This document shows, piece after piece, positions 1-8,186 of a stretch of 43,703 nucleotides of DNA (positions within the stretch are counted from its first letter, which is position 1; every line of letters starts with the position of its first letter). The position numbers were made by a program, and so were the translations under genes. Source of the DNA: Candidatus Moraniibacteriota bacterium (GTDB lineage Bacteria > Patescibacteriota > Minisyncoccia > Moranbacterales > UBA11712); assembly GCA_026396255.1 (NCBI GenBank), contig JAPLXD010000013.1:1-43703 (forward strand). Direction: 5' to 3'. The notes under the pieces were generated by a model. The model was not told where the DNA came from. It did not search any database and was given only the letters and a program-made list of their open reading frames with translations.

Positions 1-1
1 A

Positions 2-91
2 GCATATAAGATGATCGGAGAAGGAAAAATAACAGATGGACAAACATTAGCATCGCTTGCAATAGCAAGAAAGTATTTATTGAAAACTTGA
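2..91 (+). CDS. C-terminal fragment of a protein truncated by the window edge, possibly a Nudix hydrolase
   Basis: Open frame AYKMIGEGKITDGQTLASLAIARKYLLKT* from the window start; the 'MI.eGkItD..Tlasl..A..yL' pattern resembles C-termini of Nudix/ADP-ribose pyrophosphatase proteins. Confidence 0.4.
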   Translation, partial: AYKMIGEGKITDGQTLASLAIARKYLLKT

Positions 92-227
92 TTAGGTTAT
101 GCGACACACGTAGTATGTCTTATAACCTACATTGTGCGACGCTGTATATCAACCCAGACTCCGCTTCCCTCCCAAAAATATTGGGAAAATAGAATATAAT
201 AAAAAGTACTTTTTTCCAAATCAAAGA

Positions 228-260
228 CCCCCGCTCTATCTTGGCGGGGGCTTGTTTGTT
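228..260 (+). terminator. Candidate intrinsic terminator
   Basis: CCCCCGC / GCGGGGG stem followed by CTTGTTTGTTTG. Confidence 0.55.
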
Positions 261-286
261 TGTCTAGGTACGTATATATAGAAAAA

Positions 287-727
287 TTATTTTTTCTTTT
301 TTGTCTTTTTTGCCGCTTTTGCGGCCAACTCCCGCGCCTTGGTCTTCGATCCAGCTTTTGACCTATAATCCTCAATGGCTCGCTTCAAGGCGCCTTCGGC
401 GAGGTTTGAGCAATGCATCTTGGCGGGTGGAAGTCCTTCAAGCTCGTCAGCCACGTTCTGGCGCGAAATTTTGAAAGCGTCGTCCAAACTTTTTCCTTTG
501 GCCATTTCGGTGACCATGGACGATGTCGCGATCGCGGCGGCGCAACCCAAGGTTTCAAATTTGATGTCGGAAATAATTTCCTTGTTCTTGTTTTTTTTGA
601 CTTTGATATAGACCGTCATGATGTCGCCGCATTTGGGATTGCCGACCGTGCCGAAACCATCCGGATTTTTCATCGATCCCTGATTCTTCGGCTTCATGAA
701 GTATTGCATGACTTTTTTGGAATACAT
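287..727 (-). CDS. NifU/IscU-like Fe-S cluster scaffold protein
   Basis: MYSKKVMQYFMKPKNQGSMKNPDGFGTVGNPKCGDIMTVYIKV...FETLGCAAAIATSSMVTEMAKGKSLDDA...MHCSNLAEGALKRAI. Three conserved Cys contexts. The 16-aa upstream ORF extension is encoded by repeat DNA, so the start is probably internal. Confidence 0.9.
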   Translation of the reverse strand: MYSKKVMQYFMKPKNQGSMKNPDGFGTVGNPKCGDIMTVYIKVKKNKNKEIISDIKFETLGCAAAIATSSMVTEMAKGKSLDDAFKISRQNVADELEGLPPAKMHCSNLAEGALKRAIEDYRSKAGSKTKARELAAKAAKKTKKKK

Positions 728-740
728 ATTTTGGTATATA

Positions 741-814
741 GTATTTAGTATCTGGTATTTAGTATATCGTCTCAAAAAAATAAAATACTAAATACAAAAT
801 ACAAGATACTAAAT
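741..814. repeat. AT-rich direct/inverted repeat in the nifS-nifU intergenic region
   Basis: gtatttagtatctggtatttagtat followed by the near-inverted atactaaatacaaaatacaagatactaaat. Confidence 0.75.
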
Positions 815-2011
815 TTATTTCCCTGCAATCTTGCGGAGTCTGTCGATTACTTTTTTCAGCGTATCGACAAAAAAATCAATTTCTTGTTTGGTCGTGTATT
901 TTCCCAATGTCACGCGAAGACTGCCGTGACTTTCTTCTTCTGAAATTCCAATGGCGGTCAAAACGTGGGATGGACGAAGGTCTCCGGATGAGCAGGCGCT
1001 GCCGGTCGAGACGGCGATCCCTTCCATATCCAGTCCCAGAAGCATCCCCTCGCCTTCCACGTCACGGAAAATAAAATTGGCGTTGTTGGGAATTCTTTTT
1101 ATCTTTGATCCGTTGATCTTCGCGCCCTTGATTTCTTTTGTCACGCGGACAAATATATGGTCGCGCAATTTTTCCACAATCTTATAATTCCGGGCTCTTT
1201 CCTGCTGGGCGATTTCAAGCGCGGCTCCGAAACCGACGATGCCCGGAACATTGAGTGTCCCGGCGCGCATGCCAGATTCGTGCCCTCCACCGTCCTGGAT
1301 TCTTTTGAGAGGCGTGCCTTTTCGGACAAAGAGAATCCCGACGCCTTTCGGTCCGTATATTTTGTGCGCCGAAGCAGTGAGAAGGTCGACTCCGAGGCTC
1401 TCGACTTTGCAGTCGATATAATTCACAGCCTGCACGGCGTCGGTGTGGAAAATAATTTTTGCTTCGCGGCCGATATTTTCTTTCGCAATCAATTTCCCGA
1501 TTTCTTTAATGGGTTGAATAGTGCCGATCTCGTTGTTGGCGTACATGATGGAAATCAAGGCTGTGTTTGGCTTGATATTCTTTTTGACTTCGTTCACGCT
1601 TACGAGCCCGTCTTTTCCGATCGAAATAAAAGTCACCTCGGCCATCCCCTGCTCTTCCAATTTTTTGCAGGAATTCAAAACGCAGGAATGTTCGAATTGC
1701 GTGGTGATGATGTGTGGCTTGATTTTCCTCTGGCTGAAATGTGAGACAATGGCTATCATCTCTCCCTTGGTCGCAAAATTATTGCTCTCCGTCGCGCCGG
1801 AAGTGAAAACAATCTCTCCGGCTTCGCAGCCGAAAAAATCCGCGGCCTGAACGCGCGCTTTTTCCACGGCTTCGCTCGCCTCTCTTCCGAAGGAATGCAT
1901 GGACGACGGATTGCCGAATTTTCCGGAAAAATAGGGTTTCATCACCTCAAAAACCCGCGGGTCGACGGGGGTGGTGGATGCATAATCAAGATATATTTTT
2001 CGTTTTGCCAT
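815..2011 (-). CDS. Cysteine desulfurase (NifS/IscS family)
   Basis: YLDYASTTPVDPRV, ATESNNFA, HTDAVQAV, SAHKIYGPKGVGILFVRKG, STGSACSSG motifs. Confidence 0.95.
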   Translation of the reverse strand: MAKRKIYLDYASTTPVDPRVFEVMKPYFSGKFGNPSSMHSFGREASEAVEKARVQAADFFGCEAGEIVFTSGATESNNFATKGEMIAIVSHFSQRKIKPHIITTQFEHSCVLNSCKKLEEQGMAEVTFISIGKDGLVSVNEVKKNIKPNTALISIMYANNEIGTIQPIKEIGKLIAKENIGREAKIIFHTDAVQAVNYIDCKVESLGVDLLTASAHKIYGPKGVGILFVRKGTPLKRIQDGGGHESGMRAGTLNVPGIVGFGAALEIAQQERARNYKIVEKLRDHIFVRVTKEIKGAKINGSKIKRIPNNANFIFRDVEGEGMLLGLDMEGIAVSTGSACSSGDLRPSHVLTAIGISEEESHGSLRVTLGKYTTKQEIDFFVDTLKKVIDRLRKIAGK

Positions 2012-2037
2012 ATGATATTATACTATCGCGATGAGGA

Positions 2038-2053
2038 GTTTCTTGCAAGAAAC
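2038..2053. promoter_or_regulatory. Perfect 16-bp palindrome upstream of nifS (candidate operator)
   Basis: GTTTCTTGCAAGAAAC, next to a TATAAT (minus strand, 2022-2017) that lies 5 nt before the ATG. Confidence 0.45.
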
Positions 2054-2062
2054 ACATATTGA

Positions 2063-2758
2063 TCAAAATGGAACTTCGGCATCGCATCCGTCGTCGCAGT
2101 CGCAGCAGTCGTCGCCATCTTCACGAAATTTATCACCGAAATTGAAATCGAAATGTTCCAGATAGCGGGCGGGCATATTTTTGTATCTGGGAATCGTGAT
2201 CATTTTTTTGGCCTCTGTCGCCCATGCTTCTTTATAATCCATCTCATCTTTGATTTTTTGCAATTCATCCTTTTCCGCAAAATAAAAATCTTCCATCCAA
2301 TTGTGTTTCCATTCTTCTTGTTTGTTTTTGTGCGTGGCTAAAACCTTTTCGTGCACTTTTCCTTCCAGCGCGGATTTCTCCAAGTCTAACTTGATTTCCT
2401 CGACTTTCATCAACAGATCTTCAATGCGCCTTTCCCGCTCTCTGATCAGCTCACACAGCAGGAACTCTTGCTCTTCTTTTTCATTAGTCGGCTGATAATA
2501 GAACATCTCGCATTCTTCGAGTGCCATTTCGGCATAGGCATTTTTCTCGGGATCTTTTACAGTCTTGATGAATTTTTCGATCTTACCTATCGCCTCTTTT
2601 GTGCCGGCATGCGCCAGTTTTTGCAGTTCGGCGGGCGCAAATTCCGCCACCGACACTGCGCTTGTGTTTGATTTTTTTGACATAGTTTTGAGTTTATTGA
2701 TTATTCCTTTAATGATACTTTTTTCAACCCCAAAAACATCCAAATTTGTCTTTTTCAA
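2063..2758 (-). CDS. Hypothetical protein with Cys/Asp-rich C-terminus
   Basis: 231-aa ORF; C-terminus DGDDCCDCDDGCDAEVPF. Confidence 0.65.
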   Translation of the reverse strand: MKKTNLDVFGVEKSIIKGIINKLKTMSKKSNTSAVSVAEFAPAELQKLAHAGTKEAIGKIEKFIKTVKDPEKNAYAEMALEECEMFYYQPTNEKEEQEFLLCELIRERERRIEDLLMKVEEIKLDLEKSALEGKVHEKVLATHKNKQEEWKHNWMEDFYFAEKDELQKIKDEMDYKEAWATEAKKMITIPRYKNMPARYLEHFDFNFGDKFREDGDDCCDCDDGCDAEVPF

Positions 2759-3038
2759 TCATATTCAGTACATTTTTGAAAGATTTATATCCCCCGTAAA
2801 ATTCCCATTTCCCGGAAGCTCGCATCCAAAAGAGTTTCCACCTGCCGGAAATTTTAACAAAAGTCATTTTTGCTACCGAAAGTTTTGTCCACGGCTTCGC
2901 ACTGCCGTCCCAAGTCGGTCGGGTTTCGTACAAAATATAGCTATTCCCCGATTTTTCCGCGACATTTTGAATCTTGTCTGCCACGTGTTCCGGAACTTTG
3001 AATTTTTCTTCGATTTTTTGGATAGTAGGGTCGGTCAT
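2724..3038 (-). CDS. Hypothetical protein
   Basis: 104-aa ORF overlapping the following gene by 35 nt; no recognised family. Confidence 0.55.
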   Translation of the reverse strand: MTDPTIQKIEEKFKVPEHVADKIQNVAEKSGNSYILYETRPTWDGSAKPWTKLSVAKMTFVKISGRWKLFWMRASGKWEFYGGYKSFKNVLNMIEKDKFGCFWG

Positions 3039-3097
3039 ATTAGTTTATCAAAATTATTTTTCAACTTTATTTCCCAACACCCGATATTGAGAGGCGA

Positions 3098-4348
3098 TTA
3101 TTTGCTGGAAGCCCTTTTCGCGATGCCTGTCCATTCCGCGGACGGTGCTTGATAAAGAAAAGCCACTATCGCATCCCGTTTGTAGCCCCTTTTCTCCATA
3201 TCGTCGATTCCTTTAATCCATTTTTTTATGTCTTTTTTGAATCCATCATCCAAAGCATATTCAACTACTTGATTAATTTGTTCCGGATTATAACGCAGCG
3301 GATAATTGACAGACCATTTGTAGTTTTCTTTTATCGCTTTTTCAATTTGGCCAGCGAAGAGCGGAATATTCTTTTCAATATATTTTCTGAAATGAGGCAT
3401 ATAAAAACCTGACAACACTTTATAGAGTGATGCCGTAGAACAGCCTCCTTTATATTGAGCTATTGTTTCATCTCTCATCAACTTGTCTAATCCAAAATAT
3501 TCACGCGAGGCCTTTGCAGTAATTTTCATAAATTCAGTCAAATATTCTTTTGTATCCGGAGTTAACTTAGGTAAAAGTCTCAGACTATCAGAATATAGTC
3601 GAGTGGGTATAAAAAGTTTATTGAGCTGATGTTGTTCTTCATGGATCATTGTGCTCGTGTCATCTTCTTTGGAGCCAGTAAATTTTCCAATAGTGACCAA
3701 CTCATTCAACTCTGTATTTTTCATATTCGAAAAAGCCAACCCTTGGGTATTGCTATTTCCGGTTATGGTTGCTAAATCATCTTCTGTCAACATTTGAAAT
3801 CTGGAAATTGTTTGATGATGAAAAGCGCGTTCATAGTCAATTGGGTTGCAATAAAAATGCAGGGAGATGGGAGTTCGTAATACCTTAACTAATCCCTTGG
3901 GATTGAGCCCGAATACGACATGGAATAATTCTGCGTCATCGGGATATCTTAACCGATAGCTCTCAACTATTTTATGTCTTCTTTCATATTCGTTTGCAGC
4001 ATGTTCGAAATTTTCCAGTTGGTTTTCAGTGAGCCTGAAGCGCGGTGCCCCTTTCTGTACTAATGCGAAAAGATCTTTTCCCTGAATGTCGGGATTTTTG
4101 TGAATGGCATCGTTCATATCGATAATTGTCTTTGCAGTGCCCGCCTCTTGGTGAGTCAATTCCAGTTTGAATTCTTCCAACCATGTTTTTTTGAGTTCAA
4201 GCCTTTCATTCAGCGGCATGTCTTTTCGCTCTTTCAACGTCTCCTGAATTTTATGAAGCTCTTCCTTTGGATCAAAAGGAATGTAATCTTTCGCAGCATA
4301 TTCTTCTGACTCTGGCATTGCTATGGGTTCTTGCTCAAGTTTTTTCAT
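3098..4348 (-). CDS. Uncharacterised protein with HExxH metalloprotease-like motif
   Basis: 416-aa ORF containing STMIHEEQHQLNKLF (HEEQH) and a downstream acidic motif RDETIAQYKGG. Confidence 0.7.
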   Translation of the reverse strand: MKKLEQEPIAMPESEEYAAKDYIPFDPKEELHKIQETLKERKDMPLNERLELKKTWLEEFKLELTHQEAGTAKTIIDMNDAIHKNPDIQGKDLFALVQKGAPRFRLTENQLENFEHAANEYERRHKIVESYRLRYPDDAELFHVVFGLNPKGLVKVLRTPISLHFYCNPIDYERAFHHQTISRFQMLTEDDLATITGNSNTQGLAFSNMKNTELNELVTIGKFTGSKEDDTSTMIHEEQHQLNKLFIPTRLYSDSLRLLPKLTPDTKEYLTEFMKITAKASREYFGLDKLMRDETIAQYKGGCSTASLYKVLSGFYMPHFRKYIEKNIPLFAGQIEKAIKENYKWSVNYPLRYNPEQINQVVEYALDDGFKKDIKKWIKGIDDMEKRGYKRDAIVAFLYQAPSAEWTGIAKRASSK

Positions 4349-4410
4349 TGTATTTATAAATAGTCAGAATATATTAAAAAGAATCTTTATACAAGCCATA
4401 TTTGCAAAAG

Positions 4411-4419
4411 TTATCCACA
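4411..4419 (+). promoter_or_regulatory. Consensus DnaA-box-like sequence TTATCCACA
   Basis: Exact TTATCCACA in an AT-rich intergenic region; single copy. Confidence 0.3.
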
Positions 4420-4509
4420 GTGTCGGTATATAATGCAATATTTCGCCATTATTTGCGTAATATTTGTTAGCCTATTGACAAAACCTGATTTTGGGAGTAG
4501 TCTGTAGGT

Positions 4510-4566
4510 GTAAGCTCTGGGCTTGCCCGATTTTGATCGATAACCGCCGCAAGGCGGTTTTCTGAT
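4510..4566 (+). ncRNA. Putative short orphan transcript (promoter plus terminator, no ORF)
   Basis: TTGACA (4475-4480), 17-nt spacer, TAGTCT (4498-4503); hairpin AACCGCC-gcaa-GGCGGTT followed by TTCTGATTTT. Confidence 0.3.
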
Positions 4567-4568
4567 TT

Positions 4569-5186
4569 TCAATGTCTGAAACCGTCGAATCTATCCATGC
4601 TTATTCTATATTCGAAATCTTCAGCAAACAAGATATCCCTTACAGCACCATCATTTTTGGCATCAAAAACTTCCCTCCCTATATGATTCCTTGCTCCAAA
4701 AACATAGCATTCTTTTCTGTATTCTTCGTACAAATATTTCATTGCGTACATCAAGTCGCCGTCCCCGGAGAACAAAATTATCGTGTCATAGTTGTCCCGT
4801 TCTTTAACCAGATCAATTGCCATCTCCACGTCCAGATCGCACTTTTTTTCAAATCCGTATTTATTATCCGCGCTGTGGATGTATTTTACCCTCTTGCTTA
4901 TCACTTCAAATCCGCCCATCTCCGCTTTTTCCAAAATCAAGCGCGACCATTCAATCAGGTGATTTGATTTTTCATTTTTTCCATAATCAGATCCATAATA
5001 AAATCTTCTTAAAAATCTTCTTCCTGTCGAAAAATTTTTGCAAAGCTTTGCGAGCTCTTTAATTCCAACTCTCCAATCAAGGCTATATTTCCACTTTTCG
5101 ACATTGCCATAGTCGACAATGATTATAACCCGATCCTGTTTTCCGGAAAATGATTCGATAAATAATTTTATTTCCTCCTTTGTCAT
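4569..5186 (-). CDS. NYN domain protein (LabA/DUF88-like putative nuclease)
   Basis: VIIIVDYGNVEKW...RFYYGSDYG...KKCDLDVEMAIDLV...TIILFSGDGDLMYAMKYL; PIN/NYN-like acidic residues. Confidence 0.8.
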   Translation of the reverse strand: MTKEEIKLFIESFSGKQDRVIIIVDYGNVEKWKYSLDWRVGIKELAKLCKNFSTGRRFLRRFYYGSDYGKNEKSNHLIEWSRLILEKAEMGGFEVISKRVKYIHSADNKYGFEKKCDLDVEMAIDLVKERDNYDTIILFSGDGDLMYAMKYLYEEYRKECYVFGARNHIGREVFDAKNDGAVRDILFAEDFEYRISMDRFDGFRH

Positions 5187-5314
5187 TTATTCCGCTTATT
5201 AGTTCTTTCTACTATTATCCTATCAAAAATACCCTTATTTTTCAAGTAAATAACCTCTCTTGCGAAATGTGCCGAAGAAAAGTAAGATTAAATAACCGGC
5301 GTAATAAAAATCTT

Positions 5315-6436
5315 ATGAACACTTCCTATTCAGCCCTGGACGAGTTTCGGACTTGTCCGCTGAAGTACAAATATTCCCAAATCGACCGGATCAGAACTCC
5401 CAAGTCCAAGGAGCAGTTTTTTGGGACGCTGGTCCACAACACTTTGAAACTGGTACATACACCGGGCATCCTTTCCCCTACTCCCGAACAGGCGCTGGAT
5501 TTTTTTTCCAAAAATTGGAACGCGGAAGTTTTCGCGGATGAATTCGAAGAGCGGGCGGCTTTTGCGCAGGGCGTCGGAATGATCCAGGACTATTATAAAA
5601 AAAATGATCCGGCGAAAATAAACATCGTCGATCTGGAATCGCGTTTTCAAATCGAAGTGGGAGCGGAGGACGACAAACATATCGTTTCAGGGATCATCGA
5701 CCGAATTGACAAAATTGAGGACGGGTACGAGATCATCGACTACAAAACCACCCGCAAATTGCCGTCGCAGGAAAAAGTGGACAATGATCTCCAGCTCTCA
5801 ATCTATCTGGCGGCCTTCTTGAAGCGCTATCCGAAAGAAATTGAAAATCTTGGGAAGCTAAAGGTTTCCCTTTATTATCTCAAGCATGGCGTAAAATTGA
5901 GTTCCCAGAGGACGCTGGAACAGGTCAAACAGAGCGAAGAGTTGATGATCGACCTGATCAAGCAAATCCAGGGGTCGAAATTTGAGCCGACGCTTTCCGG
6001 CCTTTGCGACTGGTGCGGCTATCAAAATATCTGTCCGATGTGGAAGCATAAATTCAAAAAGGAGGAGCAGGAAGATATCGATAGCGCCAAAATAATCGAA
6101 GAATATATCGCGCTCAAAGACGAGATCAAATCGAAATCCGACCGCATCGGCGAACTTCAGGAAAAGCTCGGCGAGTATATGGACAGAGAAAAAGTCGACC
6201 AGGTTTTTTCGGATCTGGGGCGCGTTTTGCGGACAATCAGAAAAACCTATAAATATGACAAAGATCAGCTTCGTTTGATTCTTGAGCCGCTCGACAAATG
6301 GGAAGCGGTTTTGAAGGTAGATGGGATCGCGCTCAAAAATATTCTCGGCGTCCTGCCTGCCGGTGCACGAAGAGAAGCTGAGAAAGCCAAAGTTGTCGAC
6401 AAAGAATCGAAAAGTTTCGTTGTCAAAAAGGGATGA
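5315..6436 (+). CDS. PD-(D/E)XK nuclease superfamily protein (RecB-like, putative Fe-S cluster)
   Basis: MNTSYSALDEFRTCPLKYKY, GTLVHNTLKLVH, GIIDRID...YEIIDYKTTR, CDWCGYQNICPMW; start at internal ATG. Confidence 0.88.
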   Translation: MNTSYSALDEFRTCPLKYKYSQIDRIRTPKSKEQFFGTLVHNTLKLVHTPGILSPTPEQALDFFSKNWNAEVFADEFEERAAFAQGVGMIQDYYKKNDPAKINIVDLESRFQIEVGAEDDKHIVSGIIDRIDKIEDGYEIIDYKTTRKLPSQEKVDNDLQLSIYLAAFLKRYPKEIENLGKLKVSLYYLKHGVKLSSQRTLEQVKQSEELMIDLIKQIQGSKFEPTLSGLCDWCGYQNICPMWKHKFKKEEQEDIDSAKIIEEYIALKDEIKSKSDRIGELQEKLGEYMDREKVDQVFSDLGRVLRTIRKTYKYDKDQLRLILEPLDKWEAVLKVDGIALKNILGVLPAGARREAEKAKVVDKESKSFVVKKG

Positions 6437-6921
6437 GAAAGCGAATCAGAGATTATATAAAACAATTTTTTCTGATTGACGATACGCCCCACAAAGTCGC
6501 CGGCGGAGCGGCTCTGGGGGCTTTTCTGGGCATCACGCCCGGAGAAGGCGTGCTGTCAACACTTTTTTTGGCGTATATCTTCCGGCTGAATCGTCTCGCG
6601 GCGCTGGCCGGAGTGCTGGCGTTCAATATGTGGACAACGGTTTTGGCATTGCCTGTCGCGGCGGCTATCGGCGGATTGATCTTCCGGATCAACCCGCAAA
6701 GGCTTTCGAACGATTTCCATGAATCATTGAGTCTCGGAATCCAGTATTTGTTCAGCTGGAATGTTCTCCGCGAGACCGCTATTCCCCTTTTGGCAGGATT
6801 TATTGTCCTGGCCGGATCTATCGCAGCAGTTATTTATTTCGGACTTCTCTATCTCCTGATAAAAAGAAAAAAGCTCAAAGAAAAAGAGCATTTGTTGTCG
6901 AAAGACGGGATGAGATTGTAG
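6433..6921 (+). CDS. DUF2062-like membrane protein
   Basis: DTPHKVAGGAALGAFLGITPGEGVLSTLFLAYIFRLNRLAALAGVLAFNMWT; 4-nt ATGA overlap with the upstream gene. Confidence 0.8.
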   Translation: MRKRIRDYIKQFFLIDDTPHKVAGGAALGAFLGITPGEGVLSTLFLAYIFRLNRLAALAGVLAFNMWTTVLALPVAAAIGGLIFRINPQRLSNDFHESLSLGIQYLFSWNVLRETAIPLLAGFIVLAGSIAAVIYFGLLYLLIKRKKLKEKEHLLSKDGMRL

Positions 6922-7371
6922 CTATTTGATGCAACACTTCGCGCCTTGGTATCCCCTCTGGATTGCCTCATCGGCTGATGCGAAGCAAATTTTGTTTTCC
7001 GGTTTTATTTTTTGGGCGAATTGGCAGGTCGGAAGATGATATTTGTTCGAGCTTTTACTCGCGACGAAGGCACATTTCTGGTTGTCGACCGTTGCAATAT
7101 TTTCAATCGAGGTCGGCTTGCTGTTGGCGGAAGAGTTGTTTAGGTTGTTTGTTTGAGCTTGAGTTGGGCAAGAGCTTGCGCTCGCAGCTTCGGTCGTTGC
7201 GGCTTTGTTCACGACCACTGGCTCTTGCTTGTTATTTTGTCCATGCAAATAACCGGCTTCGAAGGAAATGGCGGCAACAAGGACTATGCCGACTGCCAAA
7301 ATGATTTTTTGCTCATACTTAAGCCAAAATTTACCAGTTAGAGACTCTTTGAAACGGGATAAGATTGACAT
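6922..7371 (-). CDS. Membrane-anchored protein with C-terminal Ada-like Cys-rich metal-binding motif
   Basis: N-terminal TM segment, Ser/Thr/Asn-rich linker, then CAFVASKSSNKYHLPTCQFAQKI...ICFASADEAIQRGYQGAKCC. Confidence 0.75.
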   Translation of the reverse strand: MSILSRFKESLTGKFWLKYEQKIILAVGIVLVAAISFEAGYLHGQNNKQEPVVVNKAATTEAASASSCPTQAQTNNLNNSSANSKPTSIENIATVDNQKCAFVASKSSNKYHLPTCQFAQKIKPENKICFASADEAIQRGYQGAKCCIK

Positions 7372-7436
7372 TTTATAGCAAATAATCTATTATTCTATAG
7401 TAAATTAGTAAATTCTGAAACTTTTAAGTTAATTTT

Positions 7437-7709
7437 ATGGCACACAGAAAAGCAGGTGGCTCCACACAACTTGGCCGAGATTCCCAATCCAAACGCCTCG
7501 GTGTCAAAAAATACGGCGGCGAAAAAGTACAGGCCGGAAATATCATTGTTCGACAGCGCGGGACGAAATTCCGTCCGGGTGAGAACGTGAAGCGCGGCGG
7601 CGATGACACTCTTTTTGCGATGAAATCTGGAGCGGTCAAATTCGCTTCCAAAAAAATTGTTAAGTTTACCGGAAAATTGCAACGCGCGAAATTTGTAAGC
7701 GTGGAGTAA
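7437..7709 (+). CDS. rpmA: 50S ribosomal protein L27
   Basis: [61 protein letters not shown]. Confidence 0.98.
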   Translation: MAHRKAGGSTQLGRDSQSKRLGVKKYGGEKVQAGNIIVRQRGTKFRPGENVKRGGDDTLFAMKSGAVKFASKKIVKFTGKLQRAKFVSVE

Positions 7710-7758
7710 AATATTAACAGTTTCTTAATATAATAATTCCGAGTAAGGAGGTAGATTC

Positions 7759-8106
7759 ATGGAGCCCGGGTTGTATGATATCAACGGTAAGTTGGCTAAT
7801 AACCACCATGACAGACTTGACTTATTAAATGCGGTTATTCATGGCTCTCTCATGAAATTTTCCGTGTCCTATCCCTATAAAAAGGGCGATCTCGGGAGGG
7901 ACCAGGGAGAGTTTGCGTTGCATCTTCACACGCTCTCCAAGAGAAATCCGGGGAATCTTAAACCCGATGGAGGGCGTTGCGTATACTGTCTGTTCTTTGA
8001 GGGCCATTTGGTCAAAGTAAAAGGGACGCTACTTCTGGGAGGGAAGCGGGAAATCACGATGTGTTTTTGTCACAGCACCCACGACGGGAAAATCCTGGTG
8101 AAGTAA
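7759..8106 (+). CDS. Hypothetical protein
   Basis: 115-aa ORF with strong Shine-Dalgarno (aaggagg) 5' of ATG and a terminator hairpin 3'. Confidence 0.65.
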   Translation: MEPGLYDINGKLANNHHDRLDLLNAVIHGSLMKFSVSYPYKKGDLGRDQGEFALHLHTLSKRNPGNLKPDGGRCVYCLFFEGHLVKVKGTLLLGGKREITMCFCHSTHDGKILVK

Positions 8107-8153
8107 AGAATTTAAACATCATCATCCTCAAATCTATTGGTTAAGAGGATACT

Positions 8154-8186
8154 AAACCCTGGTGGTTTCCACCAGGGTTTTATTTT
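8154..8186 (+). terminator. Intrinsic terminator between convergent genes
   Basis: Perfect 12-bp stem AAACCCTGGTGG-ttt-CCACCAGGGTTT followed by TATTTTATT; overlaps the pyrG stop codon. Confidence 0.85.

Noticed and set aside
741-814. Possible CRISPR-like short direct repeats
   Set aside because: Repeats are AT-rich, very short and irregular, with no spacers of constant length and no cas genes in the window.
4411-4419. Replication origin suggested by a DnaA box
   Set aside because: Only a single consensus box was noticed; no dnaA/dnaN in the window and no box cluster seen.
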